64,000 nt of DNA from Novosphingobium sp. SG919 (GTDB lineage Bacteria; Pseudomonadota; Alphaproteobacteria; Sphingomonadales; Sphingomonadaceae), in the NCBI RefSeq assembly GCF_012932495.1, contig NZ_JABCNG010000002.1:620001-684000 (forward strand), written 5' to 3'. A program made the position numbers and the translations under genes. The notes under the pieces are model-generated. The model saw only the letters and a program-made list of their open reading frames with translations. It searched no databases and was not told the DNA's origin. Below, in pieces: positions 17,805-26,221 of this stretch (positions are counted from its first letter, which is position 1; each line of letters opens with the position of its first letter).

Positions 17805-18203
17805 TTAGTTGCCATCGTTGGCGGTATCGGCAAATTGCCAAGCTGATGGCAAGTCGGGAAAGTGCCCCCATCGCTCCCACTGCATGTTGGCGTGCCCATG
17901 CGGTCGAGACGCTAAGCCCCAGCGAGGAGGATCAGGCCAACCGAACCACGTGTTGTCTATCAGTAGGAAGTCCTCACCCTCGAACGTGGCGAAGAACGCC
18001 GCATCAACATCAGACAACCACTCCTTCGAATGGCCAAAGATGCCTTCTGTAGGAAATGCTTTCCACGGAATTGACTGCCAGTTGATCGGCATTTGCGACC
18101 GACGGTGGAAGCCTTCCTCTTGCTTGTCCGCCGCGTGCGTGTCCTTGGGCCACGGCGCTGGTTCCCATTCAGGCAGTATCTCGTCGCGCTGATAGATGCT
18201 CAT
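17805..18203 (-). CDS. Hypothetical soluble protein (132 residues)
   Basis: I do not recognise the family. The product is rich in Trp, Pro and acidic residues (EWEPAPWPKD, WFGWPDPPRWG, WERWGHFPDLP). It has no signal peptide or membrane segment and looks like a small immunity or adaptor-type globular protein rather than an enzyme, though that is only an impression. Codon use and GC are lower than in its neighbours, suggesting acquisition from elsewhere. It starts 71 bases after the dctD stop on the same strand. Confidence 0.6.
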   Translation of the reverse strand: MSIYQRDEILPEWEPAPWPKDTHAADKQEEGFHRRSQMPINWQSIPWKAFPTEGIFGHSKEWLSDVDAAFFATFEGEDFLLIDNTWFGWPDPPRWGLASRPHGHANMQWERWGHFPDLPSAWQFADTANDGN

Positions 18204-18274
18204 CAGACAAGTTTACCAATGCCGCAAACGTCCACAAGTGGGCGCAACCGGCCATTCGAATTTGTCCGCGCCGC

Positions 18275-19561
18275 TTAAACCTGCCGAAGGGCCTGAAGAT
18301 CGATCTGCAACTTGTTGACTTTGTAATAGAACGTTTTGCGCGGCAGGCCCAGCGTGGCAATTGCGGTGGCAATGCGCCCTTGTGCGGCGCGCACGGCGGC
18401 GATGATTTCCGCGCGTTCGAAGGCATCGACGCGTTCGGCCAGCGATAGCGGCGTTTCGCCCGGCGCGGCGGGCAGCTCGGGTGTGACCAGGCCCAGCACC
18501 CATTGCTGGGCAAAGCGGGCGAGTTCGTGGGCATTGCCGGGCCAGTCGTGCCGCTCCAGCCGGTCCTGCACGGCGGGCATCAGGCGCGGCACCGGCAGTT
18601 TGGCCCGCACCGCCGCCTCCCCGGCAAAATGGGCGAAAAGCGCGGGAATATCCTCGCGCCGCGCGCGCAAGGGGGGAATGGCAATGCGCATGCCGGCCAG
18701 GCGATGCAGCAGGGCCGGCGGCAATGCATCAGCGCTTCCCGCGGTGGCGATCACGCGCAAGTCCAGCGGCACTGCGTCCTTGCCGGGCACGGCCAGCGCG
18801 CGGTCTTCCAACACGGGCACCAGCAGGCTGTGAAAGCGCGGGCTGGCGCCATCGATATCGTCGAGCAGCAGCGTGCCCCGGCTGGCATGGACCAGGCTTG
18901 CTCCACCCGACAACGAAAGGATTTCATCCTCCAGCGCCGGGCCCAGCCCCGCACAGTTGACCGTGGCAAAGCGATGGCGGCGGCGCTTGCCCCCCTGGTG
19001 GATCAACCGGGCGAGCAGTTCCTTGCCGGTGCCGGTTTCCCCTTCGATCAGGAGGTCGAGATCGGCGTCAGCCAGCGTCGGGATCATGTCGCGCAGCCGG
19101 CGGATCGCGGGCGAGGTGCCGATCAGCGCGGCAGCAGCGGCGCCATCCTGCGCCTGGGCCTGGAGCCGGCGATTTTCCAAAGCCAGGGCGCGGGCATGGG
19201 CGGCGCGCTCGGCCGCGGCGATGAGCGCTTCGGCGGCAAAGGGCTTGGTGAGGAAATCCCAGACCCCGGCCTTGAGGGCATCGACTGCCATGTCCACGTC
19301 GCCATGACCGGTGATCAGGATCACGGGCAGTTCCTCGTCCCGCGCGCGCAGGGCGCGGAACAAGTCGATCCCCGAAAGGCCGGGCATGCGCACGTCGCTG
19401 ATCACGACGCCGGGCCAGGTGGCGTCGAGTGCCGCCAGCGCGGCGGGCGCATCGGCAAATTCGCGCACCTGGAAATCGGCAAGGCGGAGCAGTTGCGCGG
19501 TGGAGGCGCGCAGATCGGCATCGTCTTCGACCAGGGCGATGTGGCGGGTGGCTTCGGTCAT
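18275..19561 (-). CDS. dctD: C4-dicarboxylate response regulator, NtrC/DctD family without the GAFTGA loop
   Basis: The protein has 428 residues. The receiver domain (1-120) has the phosphoacceptor in VVISDVRMPG and ends LTKPFAAEAL. The AAA+ domain has an intact Walker A (GETGTGKELLARLIH), but Walker B reads GTLLLDDID instead of FLDEI. The segment that should hold the sigma-54-contacting GAFTGA loop is deleted, running from NCAGLG almost directly to HASRGTL. A Fis-type helix-turn-helix closes the protein (RIATAIATLGLPRKTFYYKV). It is paired with the sensor gene four bases upstream and faces dctA, so it very likely controls dctA, but possibly not through sigma-54. Confidence 0.9.
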   Translation of the reverse strand: MTEATRHIALVEDDADLRASTAQLLRLADFQVREFADAPAALAALDATWPGVVISDVRMPGLSGIDLFRALRARDEELPVILITGHGDVDMAVDALKAGVWDFLTKPFAAEALIAAAERAAHARALALENRRLQAQAQDGAAAAALIGTSPAIRRLRDMIPTLADADLDLLIEGETGTGKELLARLIHQGGKRRRHRFATVNCAGLGPALEDEILSLSGGASLVHASRGTLLLDDIDGASPRFHSLLVPVLEDRALAVPGKDAVPLDLRVIATAGSADALPPALLHRLAGMRIAIPPLRARREDIPALFAHFAGEAAVRAKLPVPRLMPAVQDRLERHDWPGNAHELARFAQQWVLGLVTPELPAAPGETPLSLAERVDAFERAEIIAAVRAAQGRIATAIATLGLPRKTFYYKVNKLQIDLQALRQV

Positions 19562-19565
19562 CCCT

Positions 19566-21284
19566 TCAGCCCTCCCGCACCAGGCTGATGCGAAAGGCGG
19601 CGCCCTGCGCGCTGGGCACCAGCACCAGGCTGCCGGAAAATTCCTCCACGATATCCTTGGCGATCACCAGGCCCAGGCCCAGGCCCATCGGCCTGCTGGT
19701 GGCAAACGGGGTGAACAACCTTGCGGCGATTTCGGGGTCCAGGCCGGGGCCGTTGTCGGCAATGGTCAGGTCGAGCGTCGTTGGCGTTTCCGCCACCGCG
19801 ATGGTGATTGCCGCATCGGGCACGCCGGCCAGCGCCTCGATCGCATTTTGCAGGATGATTACCAGGACTTGTTCCAGCCGGGTCTTTTCCGCCCGGACCC
19901 GCAGCGAGGGATCGAGCGGGGGCAGGGCTAGCGACACGCGTGACAGTTGCTCCTTGAGGATCAGGCGCGCGCCGTCGAGCGCCTCTGCCAGCACGATCGC
20001 GCTTTCGCCGCGGCTGCCCTTTCGCGCAAAGCCACGCAAGTGCTGGGTGATCGCGCCGATGCGGTCGGCCAGGCGCGTGATCGCGGCGAGGTTGGCCCGC
20101 GCCTCTGCGCTTTCGCCACGATCGAGGAGGAGCGCGGCGCTGGCGGCATAGTTGCGGATGGCGGCCACCGGTTGGGCGGTTTCATGCGCCACGCTGGCCG
20201 TGACCTGGCCCAGCGTGGCCAGGCGATTGGCCTGGCGCAGGCCTTCACGCAACGTGGCGGCGCGGGCCTCTGCCGCCGTGCGTTCCTGGATTTCGCTGCG
20301 CAGTTCGGCCGTGGCCTGGGCCACCGCGCTTTCCAGCTGGGCGGTGCGGCGCCGGCGCTGGCGCGCGCGCTCCACCAGGGCAGCGGCCACGGCACAAAGC
20401 AGCAGGACGATCAGCGCGGTGGTGCCTTGGGCGACGCGCACCGCCGGATCGACCGTGCCCGCCAGAGGCAGCGCCAGGTTGAGCCGCCAGCCCGCCGCAT
20501 CGGGCCCGGATTGGACCAGCAGATGCGGCGTCGCCATGCCCACCGGCACCAGCAGTCCGGCAGAGGGGCGGGCGAAGGGCGGCGGCGGCAGGGCGGGCAC
20601 GCCGAGCGATTGCTGTTCGGCTTGGCGAACGGGCGGCGTGAGCGGCGCAGTGGCGGCAAAGCGCCAGCCGGGCCGGCTGGCGACGAGCACCACGCCCTGC
20701 CGGTCGGTAACGAACGTGATGCCGGGCGCGGCGCGCCACGCGCTTTCGATGCCATCGAATTCCAGCTTGACCACGACCACGGCCGCTCCGCCCGCCGCAC
20801 GCGTGGCCAGGTACAGGCCCGCCTTGTGGCTGGCGGTGCCCAAGGCGAACTGCTGCGCCTGGCCGCTTTGCAGCGCCTGCCGGAAATAGGGGCGGAAATT
20901 GTAATCGCGGCCGATGAAGCTTTGCGCCTGGCGCCAGTTGCTCGCGCCAAAGGCAAACCCGCCGCGATCGATCACATAGATGGCTGCAGCGCCGAATTCC
21001 CGCGCCAGCGCTTCCAGCTTGCGATTGAGCGCGGCACGGGCGGCAGGCGCCGGGGTCTGCGCCGCGGCAACGAGATCGCGGTCATCGGCCAGCGCGCGGG
21101 GCAGCAGGCGGAAACGGGCAATCTCGCTGGCGAGCAGCGCCTGACGCAAGCGCAGGTCCTGCCGCCCCTGGGTTTCCACGCGTGCCAGCATCACCTGCCG
21201 GGCAATCGCCCCGGCGAGCGCGGCAGCGCCAAGCGCCAGCAGCAGCACGGCCGCAAGGGCCCAGAATCGGCGAAGCGATGACAT
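19566..21284 (-). CDS. dctB: C4-dicarboxylate sensor histidine kinase
   Basis: The protein has 572 residues from the ATG at 21284 (a GTG at 21320 is also in frame). It has an N-terminal membrane helix, then a periplasmic double-PAS sensor with DctB hallmarks (FGASNWRQAQSFIGRDYNFRPYF, then FALGTASHKAGLYLA), which binds succinate, malate or fumarate. A second membrane helix lies near residue 290. A coiled linker leads to HisKA with the phosphorylated histidine in SVAHETAQPVAAIRNYA, and an HATPase domain (LTIADNGPGLDPEIAARLF). It phosphorylates the adjacent DctD-like regulator, whose gene starts 4 bases after its stop. Confidence 0.93.
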   Translation of the reverse strand: MSSLRRFWALAAVLLLALGAAALAGAIARQVMLARVETQGRQDLRLRQALLASEIARFRLLPRALADDRDLVAAAQTPAPAARAALNRKLEALAREFGAAAIYVIDRGGFAFGASNWRQAQSFIGRDYNFRPYFRQALQSGQAQQFALGTASHKAGLYLATRAAGGAAVVVVKLEFDGIESAWRAAPGITFVTDRQGVVLVASRPGWRFAATAPLTPPVRQAEQQSLGVPALPPPPFARPSAGLLVPVGMATPHLLVQSGPDAAGWRLNLALPLAGTVDPAVRVAQGTTALIVLLLCAVAAALVERARQRRRRTAQLESAVAQATAELRSEIQERTAAEARAATLREGLRQANRLATLGQVTASVAHETAQPVAAIRNYAASAALLLDRGESAEARANLAAITRLADRIGAITQHLRGFARKGSRGESAIVLAEALDGARLILKEQLSRVSLALPPLDPSLRVRAEKTRLEQVLVIILQNAIEALAGVPDAAITIAVAETPTTLDLTIADNGPGLDPEIAARLFTPFATSRPMGLGLGLVIAKDIVEEFSGSLVLVPSAQGAAFRISLVREG

Positions 21285-21315
21285 GGGCGGGATGCTATCA
21301 GGCTGAGCCGAAAAT

Positions 21316-21355
21316 TGCACATGCCTGTAGAAAGATGTGTCGAAATCTGCACATC
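21316..21355. promoter_or_regulatory. Candidate DctD binding region upstream of dctA
   Basis: A perfect 6-bp inverted repeat, GATGTG-N10-CACATC (21334-21355), is preceded by another TGCACAT half-site at 21316. It lies between divergent dctB and dctA, about 150-190 bp before the dctA start, where DctD-type activators bind. Downstream are two promoter candidates: TTGACG-N15-TATGGT (21420-21446) and a weak sigma-54 type GG-N10-GC (21444-21457) that lacks the usual TT. Confidence 0.45.
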
Positions 21356-21503
21356 AGAATGGCAAGGATGCAGTTATAGTACTGAATAATATTGGTAAAA
21401 TAAGTGATCCCAAACCCTTTTGACGCGCGCTGCAGCCGCCTATGGTAGGGATCAAGCAGGGCCAAGCAACGCGACCTGCCGAGAGGACGAAAGGCATTTT
21501 CCG

Positions 21504-22835
21504 ATGATCGTTGCCGCGACTGATCCATCTGCGCCCGCAGCCAAGCCGGCCCGGCGCTGGTATGGCCATCTCTATGTCCAGGTGGTGGCCGCGATTGCGG
21601 CGGGCGTCCTGCTCGGCCATTTCCACCCGGCGGCGGGCGAAGCGCTCAAGCCGGTGGGTGACATGTTCATCAAGCTGGTCAAGATGGTCATCGCCCCGGT
21701 CATTTTCCTGACCATCGTGACCGGGATTGCCGGGATGCGCGATCTGGCGGCGGTGGGCCGCGTGGCGGCCAAGGCCTTTGCCTATTTCCTGTTTTTCTCC
21801 ACCCTCGCGCTGGTGGTGGGGCTGATCGTGGGCAACGTGATGCGCCCCGGTGCCGGCCTCAATATCAATCCTGCCACGCTCGATGCCGGCAAGGTGGCCG
21901 ATTACGCCGCCAAGGCGCATGAAAGCACGATCGTGGGCTTCCTCTCCGCGATGATCCCCGACACGTTCCTTTCGGCACTGACGCAGGGCAATATCCTGCA
22001 AGTGCTGGTGGTGGCGGTGCTGTTCGGCATTGCCCTGGCGTCGGTGGGCGAGCGTGGCCAACGCGTGCTCAGCCTGCTCGACGACGTTTCGATCGTGGTG
22101 TTCAAGCTGGTGTCGATCGTGATGAAGGCCGCCCCGATCGGCGCGTTTGGCGCGATGGCCTTCACCATCGGCAAGTATGGCGTGGGCAGCCTGGCCAACC
22201 TAGCGCAGCTGGTGGCCGCGTTCTACATCACCGCGCTGCTGTTCGTGCTGGTGGTCCTGGGCGTGGTGGCGCGGCTGGCGGGCTTTTCGATCCTGCGGCT
22301 GATCGCCTACTTGCGCGAGGAACTGCTGCTGGTGCTGGGTACGTCTTCCTCGGAAAGCGCGCTGCCCGCGCTGATCGAGAAGATGGAGCGCGCCGGCTGT
22401 TCCAAGACGGTGGTGGGCCTTGTCGTGCCCACCGGCTACAGCTTCAACCTGGATGGCACCAACATCTACATGACGCTGGCCGCGCTGTTCATTGCCCAGG
22501 CCTGCAACGTGGAATTGACGCTGGGCCAGCAAATCCTGTTGCTGGGCGTGGCGATGCTGTCGTCCAAGGGCGCAGCCGGGGTTACCGGCGCGGGCTTCAT
22601 CACCCTGGCCGCGACGCTGTCGATCGTGCCTTCGGTGCCGGTGGCGGGCATGGCGCTGATCCTGGGGATCGACCGCTTCATGTCGGAATGCCGCAGCCTG
22701 ACCAACTTCGTCGGCAACGCGGTGGCCACCATCGTGGTGTCGCGCTGGGAAAATGCGCTGGACCACGAGGCACTTGATGCAGCGCTGCACGGCAAGGCGC
22801 TGCCCCCGCCGGCACAACAGGCGCACGCTGCCTAA
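21504..22835 (+). CDS. dctA: C4-dicarboxylate:cation symporter
   Basis: This 443-residue inner-membrane protein belongs to the DAACS/glutamate-symporter fold. Diagnostic parts are the first helix ([19 protein letters not shown]), the serine-rich hairpin loop [15 protein letters not shown], the [21 protein letters not shown] helix with the NLDGT signature and the second hairpin [14 protein letters not shown]. It imports succinate, fumarate and malate with protons. The start at 21504 is supported by an upstream GAGGACGAAAGG. It is divergent from dctBD and followed 28 bases later by a porin gene that may serve the same substrates. Confidence 0.96.
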   Translation: MIVAATDPSAPAAKPARRWYGHLYVQVVAAIAAGVLLGHFHPAAGEALKPVGDMFIKLVKMVIAPVIFLTIVTGIAGMRDLAAVGRVAAKAFAYFLFFSTLALVVGLIVGNVMRPGAGLNINPATLDAGKVADYAAKAHESTIVGFLSAMIPDTFLSALTQGNILQVLVVAVLFGIALASVGERGQRVLSLLDDVSIVVFKLVSIVMKAAPIGAFGAMAFTIGKYGVGSLANLAQLVAAFYITALLFVLVVLGVVARLAGFSILRLIAYLREELLLVLGTSSSESALPALIEKMERAGCSKTVVGLVVPTGYSFNLDGTNIYMTLAALFIAQACNVELTLGQQILLLGVAMLSSKGAAGVTGAGFITLAATLSIVPSVPVAGMALILGIDRFMSECRSLTNFVGNAVATIVVSRWENALDHEALDAALHGKALPPPAQQAHAA

Positions 22836-22863
22836 GCAGCGGCGCACCAAGGGAGAGTTCATC

Positions 22864-24348
22864 ATGGACCTGAATTTTTCGCGGCTGCGGGCCGCCACGG
22901 CCCCGCTTTGCCTGCTTACCGCCACACCGGCCCTTGCCGAGACCGTGCCCGATGCCACCGCCGGCAGCGAGCGCAAGAGCTATCCGCTGGCGTACAACGG
23001 CGATGCCGCCGCCGCGCCGGGCAGCTATGCCCTGTCGCGCTGGGCCGAGGATTGGCGCGGGATGCGCAACCCGGCCAAGCGCGACGATCCGCTTGACCGG
23101 TTGAAGTTCATTCCGCTCGACGCCGACGGCGACAGCTACCTGACGCTGTCGGGCGAACTGCGCCTGCGCATGAACATGACGACCAATCCCAACTTGCGCG
23201 ACGCGCAGGCGCAGCGGCAGGACATCAACCGCGAAACCCTGGGCGCAGACCTGCACATCGGCCCGCATTTGCGGCTCTATGGTGAAATCTCGCATGGCGG
23301 GATCGGCGGGCGCAACCTGGGCGCCCCGGCAGCGACGCTGCGCAACGACCTGGTGTTCCTCCAGCACTTCGTGGAAGTGGACGGCACGATCGGCGCGGCC
23401 GAGGTGGGCGCGCGCTATGGCCGCCAGGAATTCACCGATGGGCCCAATATCCTGGTGTCGCAGCGCGACAACAACACCATCCGCTATACGCTCAACGGGT
23501 TTCGCGGCTGGGTACGCACCAGCAATGCGCGCCTGACGCTGTTCGATCTCAAGCCGACGGCCTATGGCGACCTGGGCACCGATGACGACGTGGTCGATCC
23601 GGCCCGGCGCTTTTCCGGTGTCACTGCCGGGTTCGTGCTGCCCAAGAGCACGCTGGGGGGATCGCAGCTGACGCTCGATCTGTTTGCCTGGCGCCGGCGC
23701 AACCTGGTGGGCACCTGGGGCGGGCGGATCGGCCCGGCGACGCGGTTTTACGCCGGGGCGCAGCTGCGCGGCGATGTGGGGCGGCTGGGCCTGGATTGGT
23801 CGGTCAACCACCAGTGGGGCACGTTCATGAACCAGGGTATCGACGCCTGGCAGGCATTCCTGGCGCAGACCTGGCGGATCGGCAAGGGCCCGGCCAAGAC
23901 CGCGCCGCGCGTGGGCGTGCATGTCGATTATGCCAGCGGCGGGGGCGGCTATGGCGATGGCAAGCTGCGCAATGCCTATGCCCCATTCGGCAACAACATC
24001 TATTTCAGCTATCAGCTCTACCTCACGCCATCCAACCTCGTGGCGGTGACGCCCAACGCCAGTTTCACCCCGTTCCGCAACGCGCGGTTGAGCGCCGAAT
24101 ACGAACTGGTGTGGCGTGACAATGTGTATGACGCAGTCTATCGCGCCAATGGCCAACCCTTTGCCGGCACGCAGAATTATCACGGCCGCAAGATTGCCGA
24201 CGTGATGCGGGCGCAACTGGTGTGGAATGCCACGCCGCGCCTGACGCTGACCGGGCGCTATGAACACCTGGCGGCGCGCGCGGCCTTGACCGACGCGGGC
24301 TATCGCAGTTCGGATTTTATCGCGGGGTGGATCAGCTATCGCTTTTGA
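22864..24348 (+). CDS. Outer-membrane porin, alginate-export (AlgE-like) family
   Basis: The protein has 494 residues from an ATG with a strong ribosome site (AAGGGAGAG). A signal peptide ends at PALAE. The mature part is a beta-barrel with alternating aromatic strands (LSGELRLRMNMTTN, EVGARYGRQEFTDGPNILVSQRDNN, FRGWVRTSNARLTLFD) and ends in FIAGWISYRF with the expected terminal Phe. This pattern matches the Alginate_exp barrel family, which in proteobacteria is often a general or organic-acid porin rather than an alginate exporter. Its position right after dctA suggests passive entry of dicarboxylates across the outer membrane. Confidence 0.82.
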   Translation: MDLNFSRLRAATAPLCLLTATPALAETVPDATAGSERKSYPLAYNGDAAAAPGSYALSRWAEDWRGMRNPAKRDDPLDRLKFIPLDADGDSYLTLSGELRLRMNMTTNPNLRDAQAQRQDINRETLGADLHIGPHLRLYGEISHGGIGGRNLGAPAATLRNDLVFLQHFVEVDGTIGAAEVGARYGRQEFTDGPNILVSQRDNNTIRYTLNGFRGWVRTSNARLTLFDLKPTAYGDLGTDDDVVDPARRFSGVTAGFVLPKSTLGGSQLTLDLFAWRRRNLVGTWGGRIGPATRFYAGAQLRGDVGRLGLDWSVNHQWGTFMNQGIDAWQAFLAQTWRIGKGPAKTAPRVGVHVDYASGGGGYGDGKLRNAYAPFGNNIYFSYQLYLTPSNLVAVTPNASFTPFRNARLSAEYELVWRDNVYDAVYRANGQPFAGTQNYHGRKIADVMRAQLVWNATPRLTLTGRYEHLAARAALTDAGYRSSDFIAGWISYRF

Positions 24349-24408
24349 CCGGCACGCGGGCTGGCTATAGCCAGCGTCTTTCCCCTGCCGCGATGGAGCC
24401 CGCCCGCC

Positions 24409-26070
24409 ATGAACAAGGCCGCAATCACCCTGCTGTTGACGGTTGCCCTGCCGATCTCAGCGCCGACCGCTGCCGTGGCGCAATCGGCCCCGATCCCCGC
24501 CGCGCAGAAAGCCGGCTTTGACCGCATCCACGAAAGCGACTTGCGCGCGGACCTGGGCCTGGTGGCGTCGGACGCGTTGCAGGGGCGTATGTCGTTGCAG
24601 CCGGGTGATGATGCCACGGTGCAATGGGTGGCGGCCGAATTTGCCAAGGCCGGGCTGGAACCGGCAGCGACCGACGCCAGCGGCGCGCCCAGCTTTCTGC
24701 AGGCCGTGCCGCTGGTGGAATATCGCCCCAATGCGGCGGCCAATTTCCTGGCGCTGAGCAGCGGGGGGACCACGCGGCGCTGGCAGGCACCGCACATCAT
24801 GGGCGGCTATCGCGACGATGTGGAGATCACTGCGCCGCTCGCCTTTGCCGGCTATGGCATCACCGCGCCAGGCGTGGGCTATGACGATTATCGCGGGCTC
24901 GACGCCAAGGGCAAGATCGTGGTGGTGTTCGAGCACGAGCCGCAGGAAAACGATCCGGCCTCGCGCTTTGGCGGCACGGGCAACACCCGCTATGCCACCA
25001 ACCGGGTCAAGGCGCTGAATGCCCAGGCCCATGGCGCGCTGGCCGTGGTGGTGATGGCCGAACCCAACCGCAAGCATCCGTCGAATTTCGATCGGGTGAT
25101 GCGCATCGGTGGCAGCGCCAAGCGCACGCCGCCCCTCCCGGCGCAGGCGCTGGTGGACGATGCGTTACGCATCCCGGTGATCACCGTGGACGACGAAACC
25201 GGCACGGCACTGCTGGCGGCCAGCGGGCAGAGCCCGAGCGCGCTGCAAGCCGCGATCGACAAGGCGCTGGCGCCCCAATCGCGCCTTCTAGCGGGTGCGC
25301 AAGTAACCCTGCACCTGGAAAACACCGTGCGTTCGCGCGGGGTGACATGGAACGTGGCCGGCTTGCTCAAGGGATCGGACCCGACGCTGGCGCACGAAAC
25401 CGTGATCATCAGCGCACATCACGATCACGACGGGTCCAGCGGGCCGGAAATCTGGCACGGCGCGGATGACAATGGTTCGGGCACGGTGGGCGTGGTGGAA
25501 CTGGCCCGCGCCTTCGTGGCCAATGGTGCGAGACCCCGTCGCTCCATCCTGTTCACGGTGTTTGCCGCCGAAGAGCGCGGGTTGCTCGGGGCCTATTACA
25601 TGGCAGCCCATCCGCTGCGCCCGCTGGCCACCACGCGCGCGATGATCAATTTCGACATGATCGGCCGCAACGAGGCGCCCAGCGACCAGACCACCGGCCT
25701 GATCGAGATCCCGGCCGACACGACCAACCGACTGAACCTGATCGGCGCGGCCTATAGCCCCGATTACGCGCGCACCGTCGCAGAGGCCAATCGCAGCGTC
25801 GGGCTGGTGCTGGACGATCGCTTCGACCACGAAAACGCGCTCAACGTGTTTTTCCGCAGCGACCAGTTTCCTTTCGTTCTCAACAATATCCCGGCATTCT
25901 GGTTCTTCACCGGGTTTCACCCCGATTATCACCACACCACCGACACGGCCGACAAGATCAACTACGCCAAGATGACGCGCATCCTGCAACTGTCCTACCT
26001 TTCGGCCTGGCGCTTTGCCGATGGGGCAACGCCGCCGGCTTTCGTGGCCGACCCGCCGGGGCAACGCTGA
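24409..26070 (+). CDS. Secreted M28-family zinc aminopeptidase
   Basis: The protein has 553 residues with a signal peptide (about 1-24, ending AVAQS). A protease-associated (PA) insert spans roughly 130-290 (GYGITAPGVGYDDYRGLDAKGKIVVV). The M28 core follows with its zinc ligands and catalytic residues in order: HHDHDG, GADDNGSGTV, AAEERGLLG (general-base Glu-Glu), INFDMIGRNE and a final His in DYHHTTDTADKI. All are present, so activity is expected on peptides in the periplasm or outside the cell. It starts 60 bases after the porin and ends in a strong terminator, so the dctA-porin-peptidase genes may form one unit, although a separate promoter is possible. Confidence 0.9.
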   Translation: MNKAAITLLLTVALPISAPTAAVAQSAPIPAAQKAGFDRIHESDLRADLGLVASDALQGRMSLQPGDDATVQWVAAEFAKAGLEPAATDASGAPSFLQAVPLVEYRPNAAANFLALSSGGTTRRWQAPHIMGGYRDDVEITAPLAFAGYGITAPGVGYDDYRGLDAKGKIVVVFEHEPQENDPASRFGGTGNTRYATNRVKALNAQAHGALAVVVMAEPNRKHPSNFDRVMRIGGSAKRTPPLPAQALVDDALRIPVITVDDETGTALLAASGQSPSALQAAIDKALAPQSRLLAGAQVTLHLENTVRSRGVTWNVAGLLKGSDPTLAHETVIISAHHDHDGSSGPEIWHGADDNGSGTVGVVELARAFVANGARPRRSILFTVFAAEERGLLGAYYMAAHPLRPLATTRAMINFDMIGRNEAPSDQTTGLIEIPADTTNRLNLIGAAYSPDYARTVAEANRSVGLVLDDRFDHENALNVFFRSDQFPFVLNNIPAFWFFTGFHPDYHHTTDTADKINYAKMTRILQLSYLSAWRFADGATPPAFVADPPGQR

Positions 26071-26121
26071 ACCGCCGCGCGCGGTTGCTTGAAATTCAAT
26101 CGCCCGGCGCAGAATTGCACG

Positions 26122-26150
26122 CGGGGGCAGGGTTTCAAATCCTGCCCCCG
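26122..26150 (+). terminator. Hairpin terminator after the M28 peptidase
   Basis: A perfect 10-bp stem, CGGGGGCAGG with CCTGCCCCCG, encloses a 9-base loop and is followed by TCTCTATAT. It lies 52 bases after the peptidase stop codon. Confidence 0.8.
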
Positions 26151-26221
26151 TCTCTATATCGCGGATCAATTCACGGTGCTGCGGCACCGCCCTTTATTCG
26201 CGCATTTTCCGTGCGTTCTTT

